A stretch of 7,498 bases of DNA, from assembly GCA_012798155.1 (NCBI GenBank), contig JAAZNR010000432.1, positions 1-7,498 on the forward strand, written 5' to 3'. The notes below the pieces were generated by a model, which worked only from the letters and a program-made list of their open reading frames with translations, was not told the DNA's origin and ran no database searches. The stretch is from Thermogutta sp. (GTDB taxonomy: Bacteria; Planctomycetota; Planctomycetia; Pirellulales; Thermoguttaceae). The translations under genes and the position numbers were made by a program. Positions 1 to 6,825 of this stretch are shown here, piece after piece. Every line of letters begins with the position of its first letter. Within the stretch, counting starts at the first letter, position 1.

Positions 1-677
1 CCTACACCGAGCAAGACAACATCCGCAGGGCGAGCGACGCCGATGCGGCGGATTTCGGGGGCATCTCGCTTTACGACGAAAGCAAGAGCGGGGCGAGCTA
101 TTGGCAGCGGCCGGCCGGCTGGGAGGCGGCAAAGATGCAGCCGCCTCTCCTCCTCTGCCCCTCCGATTTCGCCCGCTCCGCCCCGGACGCCATAGCCCTG
201 CTCCATTTCCACTATGTCGCCCCCCACGTCAGCCTGGTGGGAGCGAGCTTTTCCGACGGCAGCGGGGCCGCCCTCGGACGGACCAACTATTTGGGAAGCG
301 GCGGCTACATGGGCGTGACGGGCGTCGCCAGTTCCGACGTCTTCCGCGGCGTCTTCTGGAATCGATCCCGCGAATCCTTCGCATCCGTCACGGACGGCTC
401 CAGCAACTCGCTCCTCCTCGGCGAGGTGATGGGCGGAACGGAGGAACCCCCGCGATCCTTCGGATGGTTCGGCTGCGGCGTCATGGCCTCGGCATGGGGT
501 CTGGCGGCCGACGCCCAGGGCAAGACGGGCTGGTTCCAATTCGCCAGTCGTCACCCGGGCGTCGTGCAGTTCGCCATGGCGGACGGCTCCTGTCGCCCCA
601 TCAGCCAAAATATCGATCGCGATACGTTTGTTTATCTCAGCGCGATTTCCGACGGCAACGTGGTTCAGGGATTCTGA
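1..677 (+). CDS. DUF1559 family protein, C-terminal part (5' end outside window)
   Basis: The frame is open from the first complete codon at base 3 to a TGA at 675-677, giving 224 visible residues; the true start lies left of the window. The ATG at 135 is internal, because the upstream codons encode a normal continuation (SGASYWQRPAGWEAAK). DUF1559 signatures are visible: a CPSD segment, SVTDGSSNSLLLGE matching the usual 'ITDGTSNT-GE' block, a Trp-rich stretch, and an exact H-X9-DG motif (His at 552-554, Asp-Gly at 582-587) near the end. Family members normally begin with a type IV pilin-like cleavage/methylation signal and one membrane helix, so they are probably exported or surface-associated pseudopilin-like proteins; that part is not visible here. 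The biochemical role of the family is unknown. The family call is firm; any function would be a guess. No clear terminator follows. Confidence 0.88.
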   Translation, partial: YTEQDNIRRASDADAADFGGISLYDESKSGASYWQRPAGWEAAKMQPPLLLCPSDFARSAPDAIALLHFHYVAPHVSLVGASFSDGSGAALGRTNYLGSGGYMGVTGVASSDVFRGVFWNRSRESFASVTDGSSNSLLLGEVMGGTEEPPRSFGWFGCGVMASAWGLAADAQGKTGWFQFASRHPGVVQFAMADGSCRPISQNIDRDTFVYLSAISDGNVVQGF

Positions 678-837
678 CCCGTCGATTGCTCGACCCGTTT
701 GCATGGACTTCGCTCCCGGGGGAGCGCGGCCCTCCCTCGCGACATCCTCGAGCGGCCGCCCACCATGGGACGACCCTTGGAGGGAGGCATTCCGCCGCGC
801 CCGCCGCAATCGTGATATCCCATGCCGGCGGGCCTGA

Positions 838-878
838 TGGAACGGCAGTTGCAAATTAGTGGTGGAACGGCAGTTGCA
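838..878. repeat. 16-bp perfect direct repeat, 25-bp period
   Basis: TGGAACGGCAGTTGCA occurs at 838-853 and again at 863-878 with no mismatch, separated by 9 bases. The copies lie about 70 bases upstream of the candidate promoter of the J-protein gene. They could be a paired protein-binding site or simply a slippage duplication; the sequence alone does not decide. The second copy begins within GGTGGAACGG, which resembles GGTGGAATGG in the repeats at 6840-6888. Confidence 0.85.
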
Positions 879-950
879 GTTAGCAGCCGAGGGGAGGCGC
901 CGGATGGCCCGTGTGTGCCATTTTGGCAGGCGGCTCCGTTTTCGTGGGGA

Positions 951-979
951 TTTGTATCAGCCCCGAAACTCGTCATAAT
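951..979 (+). promoter_or_regulatory. weak candidate sigma70-type promoter for J-protein/rnpA/yidD
   Basis: CATAAT at 974-979 matches the -10 consensus at five of six positions. A poor -35 (TTTGTA, 951-956, three of six) sits 17 bases upstream. Transcription would start near 986, leaving a leader of about 57 bases before the ATG at 1043. It falls in the most AT-rich part of the spacer. Planctomycete promoters are poorly characterised, so this is tentative. Confidence 0.3.
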
Positions 980-1042
980 ACAAAACTGGACTGCAAGGGA
1001 TTTGACAAGGCCGGTATGGTGGGAGTCTTCGAGAATACTCGC

Positions 1043-2020
1043 ATGGCCCGCGATTACTACCAAGTTTTGGGGGTGTCTCGCAACGCATCTCAGGCGGAGA
1101 TTCAAAAGGCCTATCGAGAATTGGCTCGAAAATACCACCCGGATCTCAACCCCAACGATAAGGACGCCAAGAAGAAGTTTCAGGAAGTGCAAGAGGCGTT
1201 CGAGGTCCTGAACGATCCCAAGAAGCGCGAGATGTACGATCGCTATGGGAGTTCGTTCCAGGGGGCGGGGCAGGAGTGGTCCGGCTTCCAGCCCGGCGGT
1301 GCTACCAGCTTCAGCTTCGGCGACTGGGATGATTTGGCGAACTTGTTCGGCGGAGGCGAGTACTCCGACGACCTCGGCATCGGAGGGCTGGGCGGGATAT
1401 TCTCCGATCTGAGGCGTTCCCGAAAAGGCCGCGCCGCATCGCGTCGCGAAAGGACGGCTTCCACGCGGGGAATCGATCTGTCCCAAGAGATCACCATCCC
1501 CTTCAAGACGGCCGTTGAGGGGGGCGAGATTCCGCTCGTCATTTCCCGCCCCGACGGCGGCCGCGACTCCATTACCGTGAAGATTCCGGCGGGAATCGAG
1601 GATGGCAAGCGCATTCGGCTGCGAGGGCAGGGCGCCACCGCCTCACCCGGCGGACCGCCCGGCGACTTGTTCCTCACCGTCCACGTCACGCCGCACCCCC
1701 ATTTCGAGCGAAAGGGAAACGACCTTTACGTGAAACTTCCGATCACCATCCCCGAGGCCGTCTTGGGCGCCAAAGTGGACGTCCCCACGCCGCGCGGCAC
1801 GCTCAGCGTCAAAGTGCCGCCCGGAACGTCCTCCGGGAGACGCCTCCGCATTCCCGGACATGGGATTCGAGCCAAGGATGGAGAGCCGGGAGATTTGTAC
1901 GCGGAAGTCCAGATCGTCGCCCCCGACCGTGTCGATGCTCTCACGCCATCGGAGCGACAGGCGATTCAAAACATGGGACGGGGATACGGGCGAAATCCCC
2001 GCGCCGATTTGCGATGGTGA
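1043..2020 (+). CDS. J-domain co-chaperone without zinc finger (DnaJ C-terminal domain protein, CbpA-like)
   Basis: This is a 325-residue Hsp40/J-protein that should stimulate the ATPase of a DnaK-type Hsp70 and deliver unfolded clients in the cytoplasm. The J domain occupies residues 1-69, with the essential HPD triad at 32-34 and the helix-4 sequence [11 protein letters not shown] Gly/Phe-rich linker runs from about 70 to 122 ([19 protein letters not shown]), followed by a basic linker ([14 protein letters not shown]). The substrate-binding C-terminal beta domains cover about 143-305 ([59 protein letters not shown]). No CxxCxGxG repeats are present, so it is a class II J-protein like CbpA, not canonical DnaJ. 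The ATG at 1043 gives the typical MARDYY start with a weak GAGAA upstream; an in-frame ATG at 1016 with AAGG five bases upstream would add nine residues. Its stop overlaps the rnpA start. Confidence 0.95.
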   Translation: MARDYYQVLGVSRNASQAEIQKAYRELARKYHPDLNPNDKDAKKKFQEVQEAFEVLNDPKKREMYDRYGSSFQGAGQEWSGFQPGGATSFSFGDWDDLANLFGGGEYSDDLGIGGLGGIFSDLRRSRKGRAASRRERTASTRGIDLSQEITIPFKTAVEGGEIPLVISRPDGGRDSITVKIPAGIEDGKRIRLRGQGATASPGGPPGDLFLTVHVTPHPHFERKGNDLYVKLPITIPEAVLGAKVDVPTPRGTLSVKVPPGTSSGRRLRIPGHGIRAKDGEPGDLYAEVQIVAPDRVDALTPSERQAIQNMGRGYGRNPRADLRW

Positions 2021-2493
2021 CGGAAAATACCCCCGAGCGTGGCGGCCGCCGTGAGCGGGCCGCGGGGGAGCCTGGCGTTGCTCCCCGCTCGCCGGGTTCG
2101 ACCGATCGCAGCTTCCCCAAAGCCCTGAGACTCCGCAAACGCCGCGAATTCGATCGGGTCTTCGCCAGAAGGTGTTCCGCGTCGGGAAGTTGCCTGATCG
2201 TCTACGCTTGCGAAAATGAATACGGCTTTCCCCGGCTCGGCCTCGTTGTATCGAGGAAGTGCGGCAAGAGCGTCATTCGCAATCGGTGGAAGCGTCTGAT
2301 GCGGGAGGTTTTTCGCCTGAATCGCGGAGGCATCCAGGCCGGGATCGACTTGGTGATGATCCCCCGTCGAGGCTCCGATCCGGATTTCGCCACCATGAAC
2401 CGGGAGTTTCCCGGTCTTGTCCGGCGGTTGATCGGCAGGCTGCGTCGAACGGCGGCATCCACGGCCGACAAGGAGACCGGCAAAGGCCTATAG
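2014..2493 (+). CDS. rnpA: Ribonuclease P protein component
   Basis: This is the protein subunit of RNase P, which with the catalytic RNA removes 5' leaders from tRNA precursors. The family core spans residues 33-145 of 159: [17 protein letters not shown] at the start of the domain, then the RNR signature in [16 protein letters not shown] (R89-N90-R91), which contacts the RNA, then the beta strand [10 protein letters not shown]. The protein is very basic. Residues 1-32 form a Gly/Arg/Pro/Glu-rich extension not usual in the family. I keep the ATG at 2014 because I see no later ATG, GTG or TTG in this frame before the core. ATGGTGA makes it overlap the J-protein stop by seven bases, which suggests translational coupling. 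yidD follows 68 bases later, the common bacterial order. rpmH (ribosomal protein L34), the usual upstream partner, is not in the window. Confidence 0.95.
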   Translation: MVTENTPERGGRRERAAGEPGVAPRSPGSTDRSFPKALRLRKRREFDRVFARRCSASGSCLIVYACENEYGFPRLGLVVSRKCGKSVIRNRWKRLMREVFRLNRGGIQAGIDLVMIPRRGSDPDFATMNREFPGLVRRLIGRLRRTAASTADKETGKGL

Positions 2494-2561
2494 CCGTGAT
2501 TCCGACCGCGGTTGAAATCCGGCACACGATGCACGGCGGGGATGAATGAGGATGCGGGATC

Positions 2562-2858
2562 GTGATCTCCTACACGGGACGCATAGCCGCCGGCATGATT
2601 GTCGTGACGTTCGCCGCGATCCTCTTCGCGGCATGGCTGCTGGATCGCGCGGCCGCCGTACCCGTCTTGGCGGCCATCAAGGCTTATCAAATCGCTCTCA
2701 GTCCGCTGGTAGGAGGGGCCTGTCGCTTTCGCCCCACATGCTCCGCGTACATGTACTCCGCCGTCAGCCGTTACGGAGTCGTGATCGGCTGCCTGCTGGG
2801 GGTCTTTCGAGTTGCACGCTGCCAGCCGTTGTGCCGGGGCGGGTTCGATCCCCCCTGA
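2562..2858 (+). CDS. yidD: Membrane protein insertion efficiency factor YidD
   Basis: This is a small inner-membrane-associated protein that assists YidC-dependent insertion of membrane proteins. The diagnostic core is intact: AAIKAYQIALSPL, then CRFRPTCSAY at residues 54-63 with C54 and C60, a basic RVARC near 83-87, and a C-terminal GGFDPP in place of the usual GGxDPVP. Residues 7-36 are strongly hydrophobic and look like a membrane segment or anchor, longer than I would expect in a typical YidD. The frame has a stop at 2547-2549, so the start must be the GTG at 2562 (GAGG at 2548-2551, ten bases upstream) or the ATG at 2595. I prefer GTG for its ribosome-binding site; ATG would give 87 residues, near the usual size. 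It follows rnpA as expected, but yidC does not follow. Confidence 0.93.
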   Translation: MISYTGRIAAGMIVVTFAAILFAAWLLDRAAAVPVLAAIKAYQIALSPLVGGACRFRPTCSAYMYSAVSRYGVVIGCLLGVFRVARCQPLCRGGFDPP

Positions 2859-2896
2859 TCGCGGAAAGAAAGTATGAATCGCGGAAAGCAAGCATG
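2858..2896. repeat. imperfect tandem duplication (19-mer, 20-bp period) at the yidD stop
   Basis: ATCGCGGAAAGAAAGTATG (2858-2876) is repeated as ATCGCGGAAAGCAAGCATG (2878-2896), 17 of 19 bases identical, one base apart. The first copy begins on the last base of the yidD stop codon. A local slippage duplication is the simplest reading. The following stretch to 3141 separates two convergent genes, and I found no convincing terminator or gene in it. Confidence 0.8.
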
Positions 2897-3141
2897 CGAG
2901 GCTCCTCTCCCCTTGATTCCGTGCGGGGCGGCCGATCATGGTCGCCGGGCTGCGTCTCTTACAGTTTCGGCCACAACACTGGGCATCCGTCAAGTCGCAT
3001 AAGGAAGCCGATTGCCTTGTGGTAACCGAAATACGATAAGCAGTATCCGAACGCCAAAACTGCCGCAACCGACAGAGGTTGAAAGCCCGCATCGCAAGCG
3101 GCTCCGCGGAGGGGGCGGCGGTTGCCGGCGCACGGTCCCGT

Positions 3142-4485
3142 TCAGCCCGTCCATGTGCGTTCGACGAACGTGGTGTCGGCCCGAGCCTCGGTAAACACGG
3201 GGTGGGAGAGAATCTCGAAGTGCAGAGGCACCGTCGTCTTGATGCCTTCGATGCGTAGCTCGGACAAGGCCCGCTTCATGCACGCGATCGCCTCCATTCG
3301 CGTGGGTCGATGCACGATCAGCTTGCCGATCATGGAGTCGTAGTGAGGCGAGACGACGTAGCCGGGATAGGCGTGAGAATCGAACCGCACTCCCGGCCCG
3401 CCGGGCACGAACATGCGGTCGATGCGGCCGGCGGACGGCCGGAACTTGTTGGCGGGGTCCTCGGCGTTGACGCGGCATTCGATCGCGCAGCCCCGGTGTT
3501 CGACATCCTCTTGCTTGAACGGTAGCGGTTCTCCCGCCGCCACGCGGATCTGCGTTTGGATCAGATCGATTCCCGTCACCATCTCCGTGACGGGGTGCTC
3601 GACTTGGATGCGGGCGTTGACTTCGATGAAATAGAAGTTGAATTGCCGATCGACGAGGAACTCGACCGTACCCGCGTTGGTGTAGTTCGCAGCCTTGAGG
3701 ATTCGGACGGCCGAGTTGCAAATCGCCTTGCGGACGTCATCCGGCAAGTTGGGCGCCGGACTTTCCTCGATCAACTTCTGATGACGGCGCTGCGTGGTGC
3801 AATCGCGTTCCCATAAATGCAGCACGTTTCCGAAGTGGTCGGCGATCGCTTGAACCTCGACGTGACGCGGATGCTCGACGTACTTTTCCAAGTACACGGC
3901 CCCGTTTCCGAATGCGGCCTCGGCCTCTTGCTGGGCCTGCTGGAGCGCGGATTTGAGGGCGCCCTCGCTGACGGCGATTCGCATCCCCTTGCCGCCGCCG
4001 CCGGCCGCCGCCTTGATCAGCACCGGATATCCGATATCCCTCGCGACGCGGAGCGCCTCCGTCTCGCTTTCGATCGCGCCGTCGCTGCCGGGAACGATCG
4101 GGACGCCGGCTTCCTTAGCCAAGGCTCGGGCACGATTCTTGTCGCCGAGCATGGACATCGCCTCGTGCGGCGGGCCGATGAACTCGATCTGGCAACTCCG
4201 GCAGACCTCGGCGAAGTGCGCGTTCTCGGCCAGGAACCCGTAACCCGGGTGGATGGCCTGGGCATTCCCCACTTCCGCCGCGCTGATCACGCGATCGAAC
4301 CGCAGATAGCTGTCCGCGGCCTTGGCCGGCCCGATACAGTAAGCCTCGTCCGCGAGTTCCAGGTAGGCCGCCCCGCGATCCGCCTCGCTGTACACCACCA
4401 CCGTCTCGATGCCCATCTCGCGACATGCACGAATGATTCGCAGGGCGATCTCTCCGCGATTGGCAATCAGGATTCTTTTGAACAT
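3142..4485 (-). CDS. accC: Acetyl-CoA carboxylase, biotin carboxylase subunit
   Basis: This subunit carboxylates the biotin on AccB using ATP and bicarbonate, the first half-reaction of acetyl-CoA carboxylase in fatty-acid synthesis. At 447 residues it is close to the 449 of the E. coli enzyme. It starts with the N-terminal domain [18 protein letters not shown], followed by [10 protein letters not shown] (79-88). The ATP-grasp domain has K116, K158, the glycine-rich loop [11 protein letters not shown] (159-169), H208 and RRHQKL with K237. The catalytic block follows: E275, then E288, R292, Q294 and E296 in [16 protein letters not shown], and R338 in ECRVNAED. All expected ATP, metal, bicarbonate and biotin residues are present. 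The ATG at 4485 has a weak GTGAG six bases upstream. It is the last gene of the minus-strand cluster, 79 bases after accB, and faces yidD convergently. Confidence 0.97.
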   Translation of the reverse strand: MFKRILIANRGEIALRIIRACREMGIETVVVYSEADRGAAYLELADEAYCIGPAKAADSYLRFDRVISAAEVGNAQAIHPGYGFLAENAHFAEVCRSCQIEFIGPPHEAMSMLGDKNRARALAKEAGVPIVPGSDGAIESETEALRVARDIGYPVLIKAAAGGGGKGMRIAVSEGALKSALQQAQQEAEAAFGNGAVYLEKYVEHPRHVEVQAIADHFGNVLHLWERDCTTQRRHQKLIEESPAPNLPDDVRKAICNSAVRILKAANYTNAGTVEFLVDRQFNFYFIEVNARIQVEHPVTEMVTGIDLIQTQIRVAAGEPLPFKQEDVEHRGCAIECRVNAEDPANKFRPSAGRIDRMFVPGGPGVRFDSHAYPGYVVSPHYDSMIGKLIVHRPTRMEAIACMKRALSELRIEGIKTTVPLHFEILSHPVFTEARADTTFVERTWTG

Positions 4486-4564
4486 GCCGGCTCACGCTGA
4501 ACGCATCGAGGCTGAAAAACGCCCACCCGCTCGATCTCCGAAACACTCCGGAAAACCCGATGGG

Positions 4565-5146
4565 CTAGACGGCCGGATCCACCTTGAACAACGGCTGCCC
4601 GTATTCCACCGGTTCCCCGTTTTCCACCAGCACGGCCACGATCTTCCCCGAGACCTCCGCCGGCAGTTCATTGAAGACCTTCATCGCTTCGACAATGCCG
4701 ACCACCGTCTCCGGACCGACATGATCGCCGACCTTGACGTAGGGAGGCGAATCCGGGTCCGGCGCCGAATAGAAGGTTCCCACCATCGGGCTGCGAATGA
4801 GCAGAAGGTTATCGGCCGGAGGGGCGGGGGCGGCCTCGGGCTTTTTCTCGTCCTCTTCCTTCCGCGCGGGCGGCGCAGGAGCGGCCGTTTCACCGCCGGG
4901 CGGGACGGCCGGCGCCGAAAACGGAAACACGAACGGCAGGGGAACGCCCTGTGAAGCCCCGGGCGAAGGAGTCGGCTGCCTCCCCTTGCGCAACCGTATG
5001 CGAACATCGCCGTCGCGCAAATCGATCTCCGCCAATTCGTGGCGCTCCATCAACTCCACGAGCTTCCGCACGCGGCGTACGTCGAAAACGTCCTGACCGC
5101 TCGATTGCGAGCGACCGCCGGCTTCTTCAGATGGCTCGGAATGCAT
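4565..5146 (-). CDS. accB: Acetyl-CoA carboxylase, biotin carboxyl carrier protein
   Basis: This 193-residue carrier bears the biotin that shuttles carboxyl groups from AccC to the carboxyltransferase. Residues 19-54 form the N-terminal AccB region ([30 protein letters not shown]). Residues 56-112 are a flexible Pro/Ala-rich linker with an acidic-basic patch (RKEEDEKK). Residues 113-190 are the biotinyl/lipoyl domain, beginning [14 protein letters not shown], with the family's protruding-thumb segment, and the biotin-accepting lysine K156 in EAMKVFNEL. Glycines flanking the hairpins (G140, G167, G177, G183) fit the fold. No clear Shine-Dalgarno precedes the ATG at 5146, as is common in planctomycetes; the first 18 residues are not conserved family sequence, so a slightly later start is possible. 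It lies 74 bases after the peptidase gene and 79 before accC, a probable operon. Confidence 0.96.
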   Translation of the reverse strand: MHSEPSEEAGGRSQSSGQDVFDVRRVRKLVELMERHELAEIDLRDGDVRIRLRKGRQPTPSPGASQGVPLPFVFPFSAPAVPPGGETAAPAPPARKEEDEKKPEAAPAPPADNLLLIRSPMVGTFYSAPDPDSPPYVKVGDHVGPETVVGIVEAMKVFNELPAEVSGKIVAVLVENGEPVEYGQPLFKVDPAV

Positions 5147-5220
5147 GATTCGGCAATTGCGGCGAGAGTATCAAAGAGTTCCGGATGACGTGATCGACTC
5201 GTCCCGGCGGAGACCCCGCT

Positions 5221-6327
5221 TCAAGGGCTTATGTAAATGTCGTCCAAGGACTTGGGGGTAGAGGTGAGAACTTCCCTCCCGGAGCGGGTCACCACGACGT
5301 CATCCTCGATTCGTATCCCACCCCATCCCGGAAGGTAAACGCCGGGTTCGACGGTTACCACCATCCCCGGCTTCAACACGGTTTTCGACTTTGGCGACAG
5401 GCTCGGGGCCTCGTGAATTTCCAGACCGACACCGTGCCCCAAGCCGTGACCGAACGCCCGGCCGTAGCCCCCGTCTTCGATCACCTTGCGTGCCGCGGCA
5501 TCGACCTCGGCCGCCGTTGCTCCCGGGCGAATCGCCGCGATCCCCGCCGCCTGAGCTTGCAGCACAAGCTCGTACAGCCGCTCGAATTTCGGACCGATTT
5601 TAGCGGTCACCAGAACTCGGGTCAAGTCGCTCTTGTACCAGCCCTCATCCGCGCCCCAGTCAATCAAGAGGATGGGATGCTCTTCCACGCGGTTGCGCCC
5701 GGGGATGGCGTGAGGCAATGCCGCGCGCGGACCGACGGCGACGATCGTGGGAAAGGCGGCACAGCGGGCGCCGAGGAGCCGCATTTGATGTTCCAAGAGA
5801 TCGGCGATCTGTTTCTCTTCGTGATCGGGTCGCAGGCTTGCTCGAATCGCCGCGAACGCCCGCATGGCTTGACCGGCTGCTTTGCGAATCCGCCCGATTT
5901 CTTCGGAATCTTTCACGATTCGCAGCTCTTCCACCCAGCGCGTGGTGGAGACCCATTCCACGTTGCCGGACTCTTGCCCCAAGGATTCGCGGACTTCGAC
6001 GGTCAAATGAGCGGCCTCGAAGCCCACGCGGGAGAGCCTTGCGCGGCGAGCCGCCCGAGCCGCGGCCTTGACCATGCCGACTCCGCTTGGGCGGATCATG
6101 ACATCCACGCCGGGGCATTCCTCGGCAATCTGCAACGTGAAGCGAGAGTCGCTGATCAAGGCCTCGCCGTCCTGCCACAACAGCAGATACGTGTCCTCTC
6201 CGCTAAAACCGGTGAGGTAAGTCACGTTCTGGGGTTTCGTCACCAGAAACCCGGCCAAGGAGTTCTTTTTCAACACGCGCCGAAGACGATCCCGACGTTG
6301 TTGAAAGTATTCACTGGAATGTTTCAT
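5221..6327 (-). CDS. M24 family Xaa-Pro peptidase (aminopeptidase P / prolidase type)
   Basis: This is a metallopeptidase of the pita-bread M24B group, expected to cleave the bond before proline in peptides or dipeptides in the cytoplasm. It has 368 residues. The N-terminal creatinase-like domain spans about 1-135 (FLVTKPQNVTYLTGFSGEDTYLLL). The catalytic domain spans about 140-360. All five metal ligands are visible: D223 in LIDWGAD, D234 in YKSDLTR, H298 in GHGLGHGVGLEIHE, E327 in VTVEPGVY and E341 in RIEDDVVV. H294 and H305 match the conserved active-site histidines. The length fits the short bacterial enzymes (PapA/YqhT-like) better than E. coli PepP; sequence alone does not separate aminopeptidase P from prolidase, so I give no symbol. 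It leads the minus-strand cluster with accB and accC. The ATG at 6327 has only a weak ribosome-binding site. Confidence 0.94.
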   Translation of the reverse strand: MKHSSEYFQQRRDRLRRVLKKNSLAGFLVTKPQNVTYLTGFSGEDTYLLLWQDGEALISDSRFTLQIAEECPGVDVMIRPSGVGMVKAAARAARRARLSRVGFEAAHLTVEVRESLGQESGNVEWVSTTRWVEELRIVKDSEEIGRIRKAAGQAMRAFAAIRASLRPDHEEKQIADLLEHQMRLLGARCAAFPTIVAVGPRAALPHAIPGRNRVEEHPILLIDWGADEGWYKSDLTRVLVTAKIGPKFERLYELVLQAQAAGIAAIRPGATAAEVDAAARKVIEDGGYGRAFGHGLGHGVGLEIHEAPSLSPKSKTVLKPGMVVTVEPGVYLPGWGGIRIEDDVVVTRSGREVLTSTPKSLDDIYISP

Positions 6328-6356
6328 ATTCGATCTGCTCGAGGACCCCGGACGGC

Positions 6357-6410
6357 GGCGGGCGACGCGCCCCTGCTGTCAGCGGCCGGGGACGCACCCA
6401 TGCTGTTAGC
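6357..6410. repeat. tandem 27-bp repeat, two copies, 20-bp conserved core
   Basis: GACGCGCCCCTGCTGTCAGC (6364-6383) recurs as GACGCACCCATGCTGTTAGC (6391-6410), 17 of 20 bases identical. Including the seven bases before each core, the 27-base unit matches at 22 positions. The first copy contains the short palindrome GCTG-T-CAGC. It lies just upstream of the minus-strand peptidase start (6327), so it sits in that gene's likely leader or promoter region. Confidence 0.75.
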
Positions 6411-6427
6411 ATACGCCGGATGCCGGT

Positions 6428-6453
6428 CTTGGGGGAGGCATGCCCCTCCCAAG
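6428..6453. repeat. 26-bp near-perfect palindrome
   Basis: CTTGGGGGAGGCATGCCCCTCCCAAG is divided here into arms of 13 bases: CTTGGGGGAGGCA pairs with TGCCCCTCCCAAG. Twelve of 13 positions pair, one as G-T, with a single A/C mismatch and the SphI-type GCATGC at the centre. In RNA it would form a strong hairpin, but neither side has a T-tract, so it is not a standard intrinsic terminator. Confidence 0.8.
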
Positions 6454-6480
6454 CCTTGATGGACGGGCTTGCAGCTTTAT

Positions 6481-6780
6481 CTTTCGGGAGTAACCGTTCA
6501 CGGGGCCTGGGTTAATGCCGGCGACGAAAGCGGCGACAATGGGGCTGCCGCCTTGGGGAGTGAATGGGCGGATACGTTTTTCGGCTCCCGGCGGCCAGGG
6601 ACCGCTGCGCAGAATGAAAGGCTGGAAACGCAGAGAACGCCGAGAACGCAGAGGCAAGAGAGTTGCGGCTCCCGACTTCTTCTCCGCGTCCTCTGTGCCC
6701 TCTGCGTTTCAAAAACAGGCTCTGCGCGTCCGCGTTCCGATGCCATACGGGGCACGCGCGTGAACGGCTACTTTCGGGAG
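6481..6780. repeat. 300-bp segment bounded by 22-bp imperfect inverted repeats
   Basis: The left end (6481-6502) starts CTTTCGGGAG and continues TAACCGTTCACG. The right end (6759-6780) is CGTGAACGGCTA followed by CTTTCGGGAG. Paired antiparallel, 17 of 22 positions are Watson-Crick and four more are G-T, leaving one A/C mismatch. The decamer is itself nearly palindromic, so it also reads as a direct repeat at both ends. The interior has no gene and contains the 86-bp hairpin at 6625-6710. I see no target-site duplication outside the ends. It could be a small non-autonomous element, a structured RNA, or coincidence reinforced by the palindromic decamer. Confidence 0.5.
6625..6710 (-). repeat. 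86-bp palindromic repeat built of 9-bp units
   Basis: The left arm (6625-6653) consists of GA plus three 9-mers in tandem: AACGCAGAG, AACGCCGAG, AACGCAGAG. The right arm (6682-6710) is the inverse: AACGCAGAG, GGCACAGAG, GACGCGGAG on the minus strand. The 29-position stem has 23 Watson-Crick pairs, including 11 uninterrupted at its base, around a 28-base loop. Four of the six imperfect positions are A/C on the plus strand and so G-U on the minus strand, which therefore folds better (27 of 29 paired). From memory, 'ctctgcgttctctgcg' elements of this kind recur in many environmental bacterial genomes and give spurious small proteins. Confidence 0.8.
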
Positions 6781-6796
6781 CGATTTGCGGGGTTTC

Positions 6797-6825
6797 TTTC
6801 CATGCATCCGCAATGCCGATATAAT
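6797..6825 (+). promoter_or_regulatory. candidate sigma70-type promoter upstream of pdxJ
   Basis: A perfect -10 TATAAT (6820-6825) lies 17 bases after TTTCCA (6797-6802), which matches four of six -35 positions. Transcription would start near 6832 and give a leader of about 315 bases before pdxJ. The -10 is embedded in a perfect inverted repeat GCCGAT-ATA-ATCGGC (6815-6829), so a repressor site overlapping the promoter is possible. Confidence 0.5.

Larger units (their letters stand above)
678..1042. other. non-coding spacer before the J-protein gene
   Basis: This 365-base spacer holds no credible gene. Frames open through it are continuations of shadow frames of the neighbours and resemble no protein I know. 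It contains a small inverted repeat (cctccctc at 731-738, gagggagg at 780-787), a 16-bp direct repeat at 838-878, and an AT-richer patch at 951-990 with a weak candidate promoter. A short hairpin just after the DUF1559 stop (GTCGA/TCGAC, 681-694) has no proper T-tract and I do not call it a terminator. Confidence 0.6.

Noticed and set aside
681..694. GTCGA-TTGC-TCGAC hairpin after the DUF1559 gene, as a terminator.
   Set aside because: Only 5 bp of stem and no T-tract.
747..768. XhoI and NotI sites followed by a Kozak/NcoI-like CCACCATGG, resembling a vector polylinker.
   Set aside because: The flanks show no vector sequence, and such GC-rich sites arise by chance in this composition. An assembly join is unlikely but could be excluded by read mapping.
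1002..1007. TTGACA as the -35 of a J-protein promoter.
   Set aside because: No -10-like hexamer lies 15-19 bases downstream, and the start codon is too close.
2840..2856. tRNA T-arm-like GGGTTCGATCCCCCC.
   Set aside because: It lies within yidD and encodes the conserved GGFDPP tail; no acceptor or anticodon arms surround it.
2874..3002. 42-codon frame starting MNRGKQACEAPLP just after yidD, with GGAAAG five bases upstream.
   Set aside because: It resembles no known protein, including YidC, and its start lies within the tandem duplication, so I treat it as a chance frame.
3065..3125. GCAACCG/CGGTTGC and CAACC/GGTTG inverted repeats followed by TTTT on the minus strand, as a terminator for accC.
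   Set aside because: The stems are 5-7 bp, the alternatives compete, and the four T's are six bases away; too weak to call.
5413..6459. 348-codon plus-strand frame opposite the peptidase gene, and similar long frames opposite accC (3817-4500) and the J-protein (665-1486).
   Set aside because: They are antisense shadows typical of GC-rich codon use; none shows family motifs, while the opposite strand encodes complete conserved enzymes.
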